Assembly (NCBI GenBank): GCA_016704535.1
Contig: JADIZZ010000006.1
Location: forward strand, 1-64,000
Source of the DNA: Betaproteobacteria bacterium
Lineage (GTDB): Bacteria; Pseudomonadota; Gammaproteobacteria; Burkholderiales; Burkholderiaceae_C
Length of the DNA: 64,000 bases
Reading direction: 5' to 3'
Part shown: positions 31,791 through 40,736 of the stretch, piece after piece
Numbering within the stretch: the first letter of the stretch is position 1
Layout of the letters: every line of letters begins with the position of its first letter
Notes under the pieces: generated by a model
What the model was told of the DNA's origin: nothing
Databases searched by the model: none
The model's input: only the letters and a program-made list of their open reading frames with translations
Translations under genes and position numbers: made by a program

Positions 31791-32501
31791 TCAGTGGTGT
31801 CCCTTCTTGGACTTGGGGTGGGCGTGGCCGTGATGGGCGTGGTGCGACCGCGGTTTGTCGACGTGCTGCAGCGGGCCCGCGGGCAGCGCCGCGGCCTTCG
31901 CGCCCAGCTTGCTTTCCGTGCCGGCGAGCAGCTTGCGGATGTTGGCTTCATGGCGCCACACCAGCAGCAGGCTCATCGCGACCAACGCGACGATGGAAGG
32001 CTCAAGCCCCCAGATCAGTGCCTGGTAGAACGGCGCGAACACTGCCGCGACGATGGACGCCAGCGACACGTAGCGCGAGAACGCGACGACGATGCCGAAG
32101 CTCAGCAGCGTGGCCAGCCCAAGCAGCGGGTTCACCGCCATCAGCACCCCTGCCGCCGTGGCCACGCCCTTGCCACCCTGAAAGCGGAAGAACACCGGCC
32201 AGACATGGCCGACGAAGGTCGCCAGGCCAACGAAGGCGGCGGTAGTCTCGCCCAAGCCGACGCGCGGGCCCCAGACCAGCACCGCCAGCACGGGCAGGTA
32301 GCCCTTCAGCGCGTCCAGCGCCAGCGTGAGCAGCGCCGCGGCCTTGCTGCCCGAGCGCAGCACGTTGGTGGCGCCGGGGTTCTTGCTGCCGTAGCTGCGG
32401 GGGTCGGCCAACCCCATGACGCGGCTGACGAGCACGGCAAAGGAAATCGAACCGACGAAGTAGCCCATCAGCAGGGCGGCGGCAATCCAGAGGGCGTTCA
32501 T
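31791..32501 (-). CDS. plsY: Acyl-phosphate glycerol-3-phosphate acyltransferase with His-rich tail
   Basis: 236-residue membrane enzyme that transfers acyl from acyl-phosphate to glycerol-3-phosphate, opening phospholipid synthesis. The motifs SYGSKNPGATNVLRSGSKAA, GHVWPVFFRFQGGKGVATAA and VSLASIVAAVF-type helices are all present. PlsY proteins are usually about 200 residues; here the extra C-terminal stretch (from about residue 205) is rich in His, Lys and Ser and ends HPKSKKGHH. A metal-binding or membrane-proximal role for this tail is conceivable but not shown. Overlapping order ybaK-plsY-ridA suggests one transcript. Confidence 0.95.
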   Translation of the reverse strand: MNALWIAAALLMGYFVGSISFAVLVSRVMGLADPRSYGSKNPGATNVLRSGSKAAALLTLALDALKGYLPVLAVLVWGPRVGLGETTAAFVGLATFVGHVWPVFFRFQGGKGVATAAGVLMAVNPLLGLATLLSFGIVVAFSRYVSLASIVAAVFAPFYQALIWGLEPSIVALVAMSLLLVWRHEANIRKLLAGTESKLGAKAAALPAGPLQHVDKPRSHHAHHGHAHPKSKKGHH

Positions 32502-32512
32502 GTGTTCGCAGT

Positions 32513-33010
32513 TTATGACGCGGCCAGCGCGCAGTGCACCGGGCGTGCGCCCAGCAGGTCCACCAGCACCTGCGGCGCGATGCCCACCAGGTAGCCGCGC
32601 CGCCCGCCGTTGATGCAGATGCGCGGCAGGTCGAGCACGCTGGCCTCGACGTACACCGGTATGGCCTTCCTCGTGCCGAAAGGCGAGGTGCCGCCGACGA
32701 GGTAGCCGCTGTGTCGCTGAGCGACTTCGGGCTTGCAGGGCTCCACGCTCTTCGCCCCGATCTCGCGCGCCAGGTTCTTGGTGCTGACCGAGCGGTCGCC
32801 ATGCATCAACACGATCAGCGGCTGCGCCTTGTCGTCCTGCATGACCAGCGTCTTGATCACCTCGTGCTCGGGCACGCCCAGTTGCCTTGCACTCTCTGCC
32901 GTTCCGCCGTGGTCGACATAGTCGTAGGGATACTCCGTGTAGGCGATGCCCGCCGCCTTCAGCATCTGCGTGGCCGGCGTCTCGCTGACATGCTTGTCCT
33001 TCTTCGCCAT
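32513..33010 (-). CDS. ybaK: Aminoacyl-tRNA deacylase YbaK/EbsC
   Basis: 165-residue editing enzyme that removes Cys from mischarged Cys-tRNA(Pro). Seen: MLKAAGIAYTEYPYDYVDHG, VIKTLVMQDDKAQPLIVLM with the catalytic Lys region, GGTSPFGTRKAIPVYVEASV, and ICINGGRRGYLVGIAP. The chosen ATG at 33010 gives the usual length; an upstream ATG at 33040 would add 10 odd residues. It follows hlyIII by 22 bases and precedes plsY by 11. Confidence 0.93.
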   Translation of the reverse strand: MAKKDKHVSETPATQMLKAAGIAYTEYPYDYVDHGGTAESARQLGVPEHEVIKTLVMQDDKAQPLIVLMHGDRSVSTKNLAREIGAKSVEPCKPEVAQRHSGYLVGGTSPFGTRKAIPVYVEASVLDLPRICINGGRRGYLVGIAPQVLVDLLGARPVHCALAAS

Positions 33011-33032
33011 GTCGAATCCCGCGTCGCCGCCC

Positions 33033-33695
33033 TCAAGCACGCGCGTAACCGAAGGCCGCGAAGAAGTGACACACGCTGCCCGCCAGCACGAACAGGTGCC
33101 ACACGGCGTGGGCGTAGCGCATGCGGCTGTCCAGCATGAACACCACCGCGCCCAGCGTGTAGCACAGGCCGCCAGCGACCAGCCAGGCCAGGCCGGCCAG
33201 CGGCACGCGTTCCACCAGAGGCCCTGCCGCCACCACGGCCACCCAGCCCATGGCGACGTACAGGCCCGTCGACAGCCAGGGGTGGCGCAGCCGGTTCAGC
33301 AGCTTGATGGTCACGCCCAGCGCCGCCGCGCCCCACACCACGCCGAACAGCATCCAGCCCCAGGGGCCTTGAAGCACACCCAGCGTGAAGGGTGTGTAGC
33401 TGCCGGCAATGAGCAGATAGATCGCGGCGTGGTCCATGCGGTTGAACCAACTCTTCACGGCCCCGGCCGGCAGCGCGTGGTAGAGCGCCGAGATGCCGTA
33501 GAGCAGCACCAGGGTTGCACCGAAGATGCTGGCGGCCACGATGTCGGCCGCGCCACCCAGCCGGTTCGCCTGCCACACGAGCAGCGGCAGCGCGGCCAAC
33601 GAAAGCAGGCAGCCCAGGCCGTGGGTGATGGCATTGGCGACTTCCTCGCCGCCGGTCTGCGAGCGCTCCGCCGGCAGCGCCGTGGTCGTGCTCAC
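33033..33695 (-). CDS. Hemolysin III family membrane protein (YqfA/TrhA-like)
   Basis: 220 residues with about seven membrane helices, homologous to the PAQR/hemolysin III family. Landmarks are GEEVANAITHGLGCLLSLAA near the start, ISALYHALPAGAVKSWFNRM and DHAAIYLLIAGSYTPFTLGV with the metal-site His/Asp, and the C-terminal RMRYAHAVWHLFVLAGSVCH with two more His. Despite the name, these are membrane hydrolase-like proteins that affect membrane energetics, not proven toxins. The start is a GTG at 33695 with GGGGA upstream, lying just after the murA stop. Confidence 0.9.
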   Translation of the reverse strand: MSTTTALPAERSQTGGEEVANAITHGLGCLLSLAALPLLVWQANRLGGAADIVAASIFGATLVLLYGISALYHALPAGAVKSWFNRMDHAAIYLLIAGSYTPFTLGVLQGPWGWMLFGVVWGAAALGVTIKLLNRLRHPWLSTGLYVAMGWVAVVAAGPLVERVPLAGLAWLVAGGLCYTLGAVVFMLDSRMRYAHAVWHLFVLAGSVCHFFAAFGYARA

Positions 33696-33699
33696 GGCA

Positions 33700-35001
33700 T
33701 CAATCCCCTTCGACCCACTCGATCTGCGCCCCCAGCGCGCGGATGTTCTCGGCAAAGTGCGGGTGCGCACGTCGCACTGGCGTGGCGTTGCGGATCACGC
33801 TCTTGCCCGGAATGCTGGCCGCCAGCATCAGCAGCGCAATGGCCACGCGGATGATGTACGGGCTTTCCACCTCGGCCGGCTGCAGCGGCTTGCCGCCGAA
33901 GGTGATGATGCGGTGCGGGTCGCTCTGGAAGGCATGGCCGCCGAACTTGCTGAGCTCGCTGGTCCAGCCCATCGCGCCCTCGTAGACCTTGTTCCAGAAC
34001 ATCACGCTACCCTCGGCGCGCACACCCAGCGCGACGAAGATGGGCAGCAGGTCGACCGGCACGTAGGGCCAGGGCGCGGCTTCCACCTTCTGAAGGATGT
34101 TCTTCGTGAAGGGCTCCCTCACACGCAGCGGGCCGTCGACGACCGTGTGGCTCCAGCCGCCTTCGTGCACCACCTGCACGCCGAACTTGGCGAAGGTGCG
34201 GTCGATGAGCGGGAACTGCTCGGGCGCCGAGTTCTTCACCGTCACGCAGCCGCCGGTGATCGCACCCAGCGCCATGAAGGTGACGGCCTCGTGAAAGTCT
34301 TCCGCGAACGTGAACTCACCGCCGCCCAGCGTGGCCACGCCGTGCACGGTGAGCCGGCTCGTGCCTATGCCCTCGATCTGCGCGCCCAACATTGACATGA
34401 AGGTGCAGAACTCCTGCACGTGCGGTTCGCTGGCGGCGTTCATCAGCGTGCTGGTGCCGTGGGCCAGCGCAGCGCAGAGCACGAAGTTCTCGGTCGTGGT
34501 GACGCTGGCATAGTCCAGCCAGTGGTGGTTCGCCTTCAGGCCACCGTCTGTCTGGATCAACAGGTGCTCGCGGCTGCGTTCCACCGTGCAGCCGAAACGT
34601 TCCATCACCTCGACGTGAGGATCGATCTCGCGCACGCCCAGGGTGCAGCCCTGCACGTCGTTCTCGATGCGCGCGGCGCCGAAGCGCGCCAGCAACGGCG
34701 GCACCAGCATCACGCTGGAACGCATTTCCTCGGGCAGGTGGTGGCGCTGCGGGTCGAAGTTCGTGGCCGCGTGGTGCACGTCGAGAACGCCGGTCGCGTA
34801 ATCGACGCTCACCGCGCTGCCCAGCATGCGGAAGATGTCGAGGATCTTGCGCACGTCGGTGATCTCGGGAATGCCGAGCAGGCGCACCGGTTCACGCGTC
34901 AGCAGCGTGGCGCACAGGATGGGCAGCACGGCGTTCTTGTTCGCCGAAGGCACGATGCGCCCGGTGAGCGGCGTGCCGCCGTGGACGATGAGGTTGGCCA
35001 T
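33700..35001 (-). CDS. murA: UDP-N-acetylglucosamine 1-carboxyvinyltransferase (MurA family)
   Basis: 433-residue EPSP-synthase-fold enzyme transferring enolpyruvyl from PEP to UDP-GlcNAc at the start of peptidoglycan synthesis. The N-terminal MANLIVHGGTPLTGRIVPSA is followed by NKNAVLPIL (Lys-Asn pair kept), and the fosfomycin-target Cys (Cys119 here) lies in DVQGCTLGVREIDPHVEVME, so the catalytic residue is present. The sequence (ANKN rather than AKN; RSSVMLVPPLLARFG) is noticeably unlike the canonical beta-proteobacterial MurA found in the his/bolA region, so this may be a second MurA-like paralog. Head of the murA-hlyIII-ybaK-plsY-ridA-glutaredoxin series. Confidence 0.88.
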   Translation of the reverse strand: MANLIVHGGTPLTGRIVPSANKNAVLPILCATLLTREPVRLLGIPEITDVRKILDIFRMLGSAVSVDYATGVLDVHHAATNFDPQRHHLPEEMRSSVMLVPPLLARFGAARIENDVQGCTLGVREIDPHVEVMERFGCTVERSREHLLIQTDGGLKANHHWLDYASVTTTENFVLCAALAHGTSTLMNAASEPHVQEFCTFMSMLGAQIEGIGTSRLTVHGVATLGGGEFTFAEDFHEAVTFMALGAITGGCVTVKNSAPEQFPLIDRTFAKFGVQVVHEGGWSHTVVDGPLRVREPFTKNILQKVEAAPWPYVPVDLLPIFVALGVRAEGSVMFWNKVYEGAMGWTSELSKFGGHAFQSDPHRIITFGGKPLQPAEVESPYIIRVAIALLMLAASIPGKSVIRNATPVRRAHPHFAENIRALGAQIEWVEGD

Positions 35002-35078
35002 GGAAATCGGTGTTCAGGAAGGCATTGCGTCCATTGTCGCCCTTGCCGGCGCCTCCGCGCGCCCCGGACGCGTCGGCT

Positions 35079-36140
35079 TCACTGCGCAGGGTCGCGGTGC
35101 TTCCAGCGGATGGCGTCGATGGCCGTCAGCAGCTCTGGCGACAGCCGCGTGCCCCAGGCCGCCACGTTCTCGTCCAGCTGCGCGATGCTGGTGACGCCGA
35201 GAATGGTGCTGGCCACACGCCAGCTGCCGTAACAGAAGGCCAGCGCCATCTGCGTCGGCGTCAGGCCATGGGCGCGGGCCAGCGCGTTGTACTCGCGTGC
35301 CGCGGCCAGCGTCTCGGCGCGGGCCCAGCGCTGCTTGCGCACGGTCTCGAAGCGCGCGATGCGACCAAGCTCCGGTTGTGCAGGGTCGAAGCCAGGTTCG
35401 TCGTACTTGCCGGTCAGCGTGCCGAAGCCCAGCGGCGAGTAGGCCAGCAGCGCGGTACTGGTACGGAAGAGTGTCTCGTCCAGCGCGTTGTCGACCGCGC
35501 GGTTCACCAGCGCATACGGGTTCTGCACGCTGACCACGCGCGGCAAGCCGTGGGCCTCGGCCACGCGCAGAAACTCCATCAACCCCCAGGGTGACTCGTT
35601 GGACAGGCCGATGTGCCGCACCTTGCCGGCCTTCACCAGGTCGCCCAGAGCCTGCAGCTGTTCGAGGATGGAGGTCTGCGGCTGGTCCTTCGCGGGGTCG
35701 AAATACAGGCCGCCGAAGATCGCGGCGTTGCGGTTGGGCCAGTGGATCTGGTAGAGGTCGATGACGTCGGTCTGCAGGCGCTTCAGGCTGCCTTCGCAGG
35801 CCTGGGCGATGTGTTCCGGCCGCAGGTCGGTGGCGCCGCCGCGTATCCAGTCCATGTTGCGCGAAGGCCCGGCCACCTTGGTGGCCAGCACCACCTTGCG
35901 ACGAATACCCGGGCGCTTCGCGAACCACTGGCCAATGATCGTCTCGGTGGCGCCGAAGGTCTCGCGCCGTGCCGGCACCGAGTACATCTCGGCGGAGTCG
36001 ATGAAGTTGATGCCCCGCGCCAGTGCGTGGTCGAGGATGGCGTGGGCGGCATCGGCGCCGACCTGTTCGCCGAAGGTCATCGTGCCAAGGCAGACAGGGC
36101 TGACCTGAAGGTCGGAAGCGCCCAGGGTGACGGTGTGCAT
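35079..36140 (-). CDS. Aldo/keto reductase (Tas/YajO-like)
   Basis: 353-residue NADP(H)-dependent oxidoreductase. Catalytic tetrad context is visible in NFIDSAEMYSVPARRETFGA (Asp, Tyr), VLATKVAGPSRN (Lys) and DLYQIHWPNRN (His); the C-terminal cofactor-binding part includes TSIAQLDENVAAWG. MHTVTLGASDLQVSPVCLGT is the typical AKR11-like start. Substrate unknown; Tas-type enzymes are known mainly from complementation of tyrosine auxotrophy in E. coli. It ends 77 bases before murA. Confidence 0.92.
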   Translation of the reverse strand: MHTVTLGASDLQVSPVCLGTMTFGEQVGADAAHAILDHALARGINFIDSAEMYSVPARRETFGATETIIGQWFAKRPGIRRKVVLATKVAGPSRNMDWIRGGATDLRPEHIAQACEGSLKRLQTDVIDLYQIHWPNRNAAIFGGLYFDPAKDQPQTSILEQLQALGDLVKAGKVRHIGLSNESPWGLMEFLRVAEAHGLPRVVSVQNPYALVNRAVDNALDETLFRTSTALLAYSPLGFGTLTGKYDEPGFDPAQPELGRIARFETVRKQRWARAETLAAAREYNALARAHGLTPTQMALAFCYGSWRVASTILGVTSIAQLDENVAAWGTRLSPELLTAIDAIRWKHRDPAQ

Positions 36141-36203
36141 GACGACGGCTCGAGGATGACGGAGCCGCGCAGTGTGCCGCAGGCCGGGTCGATTCAGCCT
36201 GCG

Positions 36204-37921
36204 TCAGCCCGAATGGTTCGCCCGCGCCTCTTCCTGCAATCGCAGCACGCGCCGCTGCACCTTGCCGGTGGTGGTCATCGGAAGGCTGTCGATGAACTCG
36301 ATCTCCTTCGGGTACTCATAAGGCGCCAGTTGCCCGCGCACGTGCTGCTGCAGTTCGGCAACGAGCGCCGCGTCGCCGTGCCGCCCGGGGGCCAGCACGA
36401 CGTAGGCCTTGACCACCGAACCGCGCTCGGCATCGGGCTTGGGCACCACGGCGGCATTCGCCACGGCGGGGTGCTTGACGAGGCAGTTCTCGATTTCGCT
36501 CGGTCCGATGCGATAGCCCGCCACCTTGAAGACGTCGTCGCTGCGGCCCTGGTACCAGAGGTAGCCGTCGGCGTCCATCACCGCGCTGTCGCCGGTGCGG
36601 CACCAGGAGTCGTCGGGGTCGCCGGTGAACTTGGTAGCGGTGGCGGCGTCGTTCTTCCAGTAGCCGAGGAAGAACACCGGGTCGAGGTCACCCTGCACGT
36701 CGCGCCGGTGCACGGCCACGTCGCCCGGCGCGCCGCGCGGGCACTCGCGGCCGGCGTCGTCGACCACGGCGATGCGGTGGCCCGGGTAGGCGCGGCCCAT
36801 GCTGCCCGGCCGCGCCGGCCATGCGTGTCGACGAAGCGCCCGCAGTTGCCGACGATGTAGTTGATCTCGGTCTGGCCGAACATCTCGTTGACCGTCACGC
36901 CCAGGGCGCTGCGGCACCAGTGGAAGACGGCGTCGCCAACGGCCTCGCCAGCGCTCATCACGGCGCGCAGCCGCAGCCGGTAGCGCTGCCGCGGCGCCGG
37001 CACCGCCTTCATCATCGCTTTCAGCGCCGTCGGGAACAGGAAGCTGTGGGTGACACCGTGGCGCTGCATCAGTTCGAAGGCGCGCTCGGGCGTGAACCTG
37101 CCCTGGTAAGCGACGATGGGGCGGCCGAAGTACAGCGTGGGCAGCAGTGCGTCCATCAGGCCGCCGGTCCAGGCCCAGTCGGCTGGGCTCCACAGCACCT
37201 CGTCGCTGGTACCGGGCGGGCCGGCGCCGAACCAGTTCTGGCTGCAGACGAAACCCGTGAGATTGCCGATCAGCGCCCGGTGTGGAATGAGCGCGCCCTT
37301 CGGCGGGCCGGTGGTTCCGCTGGTGTAGATCAGCACGGCCGGGTCGTCGGCGGCGGTGTCGGTGGCCTCGAATGGCAGCGCAGGGCCGCGACCGAGTTCG
37401 TCGTCCCAGTCCACGTCACCCTGCCCTTTCGCACCCCCCACGGCCAGCACGGTGCGCAGCACGGGGCAATCGGCGCGGGCAGCGCGCAGATTGGCGATCG
37501 AGGTCTCGTCGGCAATGGCGGCAACGGCACCGCTGTCCTGCAGCCGCCAGGCCAGCGCCTCCGGACCGAAGAGCATCGAAAGCGGCATCGCCACGGCGCC
37601 CATCTGGCTGATGGCCATATGCGCAACTGCCGTCTCGGGGCGCTGCGGCATCACCACCGCCACGCGGTCGCCACACCTTACGCCTTGGCGCCGCAACGCG
37701 TGGCTGAGGCGGTCGGCTTCGGCCTGCAACTGCGCATAGCTGAACCTGCCGCGCCGGCCGTCCTCGTGCTCCCATGCAATCGCCGTGCGCCGCGCTCCCG
37801 GACCGTGCGCCCAGCGTGTGCAGCAGACCTGGGCGATGTTGAAGCGCGCCGGCACCTGCCAACGGAAGGCCGAATGCAGCTCGGTGTAGGCATCGGCGGC
37901 GGACGCGGTGTCGGCAGTCAT
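36204..37921 (-). pseudogene. AMP-binding acyl-CoA synthetase, frameshifted
   Basis: An acyl-CoA synthetase of about 570 residues split over two frames. From the ATG at 37921 the first frame gives MTADTASAADAYTELHSAF, the P-loop DPAVLIYTSGTTGPPKG, SPADWAWTGGLMDALL and NEMFGQTEINYIVGNCGRFV. After FVDTHG it becomes nonsense. The adjacent frame picks up exactly there with RPGSMGRAYPGHRIAVVDD, then FFLGYWKNDAATATKFTGD, GRSDDVFKVAGYRIGPSEIE and the catalytic Lys in PMTTTGKVQRRVLRLQEE. One missing base between about 36803 and 36825, in a GCGGCC-rich run, accounts for the switch. Either a recent loss of function or a base-calling error. The family resembles medium-chain acyl-CoA/acetyl-CoA synthetase-like proteins; the substrate cannot be told. 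Confidence 0.88.
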
Positions 37922-38055
37922 ACGGAGAACTTTACGCCGTGACGGCTGCGCACCGCGTGCGACAGCACGCGTTGCACCGGGGCGGACGAGGTCAAGTTCG
38001 CCGCGCCAAGGCCGAAAAACTGCCATCGCGGCCTGGTGCCGCCTGAGCATTGCAG

Positions 38056-39189
38056 ATGCCCACCATGCCTTACGCCGAACTCTCTACCGTCAAGCACTGT
38101 GTGCAGCCGGGCATCGCCCTGCCCTTCAACGTGCGTGACGCCGATGGCACGCTGCTGCTGGCGCGCGGCCAGCTGGTCGAAAGCCAGGTCCACCTGGAGG
38201 CGCTGTTCAGGCGCGGTGCGCTGGTTGACATCACCGAGTTGCCGAGCGCAACCGACACCGTGCGCATGGCGCCGCGCGAGCAGTTGCCGCAGCTGTGGGC
38301 GGGTTGCATGAACAGGTTGTCGACGGTGCTGAGCGCAGACCCTGGTCCCGACTTCGTCGGCGCGCTGGACGATGCGGCCGTGCCGGTGCAAGCGCTGATC
38401 CAGCGCGACCCCGACCTCGCCATCTTCCAGGTACTGCGCCGCGGCGCTGGCGCCGACACCACCTACGGCGCGCAGCGCTCGCTGCAGACCGCCATCACCA
38501 GCCATCTCGTCGCCCAGCGTCTGGGCTGGGACACCGACCAGTGCACGCTGCAGTTCAAGGTGGCGTTGACGATGAACATCTCGATGCTGGAGCTTCAGGG
38601 CAAGCTGTCGCGCCAAGCGACGCCGCCCACGCCGGCGCAGCGCCACGAACTGCAGACTCACCCGATGCGCAGCGTGCGCATGCTGGAGCTGGCCGGCATC
38701 ACCGATACCGACTGGCTGCAGGCCGTGCTGCAACACCACGAACAGGAAGACGGCCACGGCTACCCCAGCGGCCGCACCGACGTGGCCGACCTGGCGTCGC
38801 TGGCCAGGCGTGCCGACGTCTACACGTCCAAGCTGGCGGCGCGCTCGACGCGCGACGCGCTGGCCGCCGACCTCGCCGGGCGCCAGATGTTCATGCAGGA
38901 CCCGACGCACCCCATCACTACCGCGCTGGTGCGCGAGTTCGGCATCTACCCGCCCGGCTGCTACGTGCGCCTGGTATCGGGAGAGCTGGCCATCGTGGTG
39001 GCGCGCGGCGACAACATCACGATGCCGGTCGTGACCTGCCTGACCACCGCCAGCGGCCTGCCGCTGGCCGAGCCCCTGCGCTGCCAGATCGACGGCAAGG
39101 CCCGCGCCGTGGCCGGCGTTGTGAGCGAACACCAGACCGGCCTGACGCTGCCGATGGAGCGCCTGGCCGGACTGGTGACCAACGGCTGA
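38056..39189 (+). CDS. HD-GYP-type domain protein with degenerate HD site
   Basis: 377 residues. An N-terminal region (about 1-110; FNVRDADGTLLLARGQLVE) resembles the domain preceding HD-GYP modules. The HD-GYP fold follows: the C-terminal motif LQAVLQHHEQEDGHGYPSG (HHExxDGxGYP) is intact, and the later Asp is kept in RRADVYTSKLAAR, but where the HDIGK motif belongs the sequence is FKVALTMNISMLELQGKL, so the catalytic His-Asp pair is gone. Normal HD-GYP proteins degrade cyclic di-GMP; this one should not, and may bind the nucleotide or a partner. I use the ATG at 38056; an ATG at 38065 is an alternative. Confidence 0.82.
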   Translation: MPTMPYAELSTVKHCVQPGIALPFNVRDADGTLLLARGQLVESQVHLEALFRRGALVDITELPSATDTVRMAPREQLPQLWAGCMNRLSTVLSADPGPDFVGALDDAAVPVQALIQRDPDLAIFQVLRRGAGADTTYGAQRSLQTAITSHLVAQRLGWDTDQCTLQFKVALTMNISMLELQGKLSRQATPPTPAQRHELQTHPMRSVRMLELAGITDTDWLQAVLQHHEQEDGHGYPSGRTDVADLASLARRADVYTSKLAARSTRDALAADLAGRQMFMQDPTHPITTALVREFGIYPPGCYVRLVSGELAIVVARGDNITMPVVTCLTTASGLPLAEPLRCQIDGKARAVAGVVSEHQTGLTLPMERLAGLVTNG

Positions 39190-39210
39190 GCGCAGGCCCG
39201 ACCCGACGCA

Positions 39211-39699
39211 TCAGCCCTTCGCGAGAGCCTGCAGTGCCGCGCCGGTGACGCGGCATATGCGCCAGTCGGGCAGCACCGTTGCCCCCATCGCCTCGTAGAA
39301 GCAGATGGCGCTGGCATTCCAGTCCAGCACGCTCCACTCGAAGCGACCGCAGCCGCGTGCCACGGCCAGCGCACCCAGGTGGCGCAGCAGCGCCTTGCCC
39401 AGCCCGGTGCCGCGGTGCGCAGGCTGCACGTACAGGTCTTCCAGATACAGCCCCGGCTGACCCAGGAAGGTGCTGAAGTTGGTGAAGAAGAGGGCGAAGG
39501 CCACCACCTGCCCGTCGACCTCGCCCACCACCGCCTCGGCCGCCGGGCGCGGGCCGAAGAGGTGGGGCTGCAGCGATTCGGGCGTGACGACGACGAGGTG
39601 TTCGAGCTTCTCGAACACCGCCAGTTCACGGATGAGGCCGACGATGTCGGCGCAGTCGACGGGGGTGGCTGGGCGCAGGGTGTGGGTGGCGGCTTGCAT
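39211..39699 (-). CDS. GNAT family N-acetyltransferase
   Basis: 162 residues with the GNAT fold: THTLRPATPVDCADIVGLIR, the substrate-side segment AVFEKLEHLVVVTPESLQPH, motif A in LYLEDLYVQPAHRGTGLGKA (acetyl-CoA loop R-G-T-G-L-G), and motif B in FEWSVLDWNASAICFYEAMG. The pattern resembles SAT1-type diamine/spermidine acetyltransferases, but the acceptor is not known. It converges with the HD-GYP-like gene and is divergent from the hydrolase gene. Confidence 0.92.
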   Translation of the reverse strand: MQAATHTLRPATPVDCADIVGLIRELAVFEKLEHLVVVTPESLQPHLFGPRPAAEAVVGEVDGQVVAFALFFTNFSTFLGQPGLYLEDLYVQPAHRGTGLGKALLRHLGALAVARGCGRFEWSVLDWNASAICFYEAMGATVLPDWRICRVTGAALQALAKG

Positions 39700-39766
39700 G
39701 GGCGCATTCTCGCGCGGCGTCCCGCGCAGGACAGCGCTGCGGCGCGCCCTGGCCTAGAGTGGCGCC

Positions 39767-40699
39767 ATGAACGCAACCCCCTACGCCGTACGCCGCGCGG
39801 CTCGATCGGCCTTCGTGCCGCTGCGCAGCCTGCGCTACCACGTCCACACCTGGGGCGACACCTCCCTCGTCACCCCCGGGCGCCCGCCGCTCGTGCTGCT
39901 GCACGGCTGGATGGATGTCGGCGCATCCTTCCAGTTCCTGGTTGACGCGCTGGCCGAGGCCGAGGGTTTCGGGCGCCACGTCATCGCGCCCGACTGGCGC
40001 GGCTTCGGCCTCACCGAAGCGCCCGGCGCCGACACCTACTGGTTTCCCGACTACCTGGGCGACCTCGATGCGCTGCTCGACGCGCTGGTACCCGCCGCTC
40101 GCTACCCGGCCATCGACCTGCTGGGCCACAGCATGGGCGGCAACGTCGTGATGAGCTACGCCGGGCTGCGGCCGCAGCGCATCCGCCGGCTCGTCAACCT
40201 GGAAGGCTTCGGCCTGCCGGCCACGAAGCCGCACCAAGCCCCGAAACGGCTGGTGCAGTGGCTGGACGACCTGAAGACGCCGCAGTCGCTGCGCGACTAC
40301 GCCAGTCTCGACGAGGTCGCGGCACGGCTGCTGAAGAACAACCCGCTGCTCACGCCCGACAAGGCGGCCTGGCTGGCGCCGCACTGGGCCCGGCAGGCCG
40401 CCGACGGGCGCTGGCGCATCCAGGGCGACCCGGCGCACAAGCGCGTGAACCCCGTGCTCTACCGCGTTGACGAGGTGCTGGAGACCTGGAAGGCCATCAC
40501 GGCGCCGCTGCTGTGGACCGAAGGCGACCTTACCGACACTGCGAAGTGGTGGGGCCACCGCTACTCGAAGGACGAGTTCCACGCCCGCCTGGCGGTGGTG
40601 GCGCAGGTGAAGAAGGTGCTGCTCAGCCCCTGCGGCCACATGCTGCACCACGACCAGCCGCAGGCCCTGGCGCAGCATCTGCGGGACTTCCTCGCGTGA
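39767..40699 (+). CDS. Alpha/beta hydrolase
   Basis: 310-residue alpha/beta-fold hydrolase. The oxyanion region PPLVLLHGWMDVGASFQFLV (HGW), the nucleophile elbow DLLGHSMGGNVVMSYAGLRP (G-H-S-M-G-G, Ser near residue 123), and the C-terminal His in LSPCGHMLHHDQPQALAQHL are visible, so the triad can be complete. The substrate is unknown. The ATG at 39767 has no strong ribosome site. It precedes prfB on the same strand. Confidence 0.9.
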   Translation: MNATPYAVRRAARSAFVPLRSLRYHVHTWGDTSLVTPGRPPLVLLHGWMDVGASFQFLVDALAEAEGFGRHVIAPDWRGFGLTEAPGADTYWFPDYLGDLDALLDALVPAARYPAIDLLGHSMGGNVVMSYAGLRPQRIRRLVNLEGFGLPATKPHQAPKRLVQWLDDLKTPQSLRDYASLDEVAARLLKNNPLLTPDKAAWLAPHWARQAADGRWRIQGDPAHKRVNPVLYRVDEVLETWKAITAPLLWTEGDLTDTAKWWGHRYSKDEFHARLAVVAQVKKVLLSPCGHMLHHDQPQALAQHLRDFLA

Positions 40700-40736
40700 G
40701 AGAATCACGGGCTTGCAATGAAGTACCCAGGTCACC

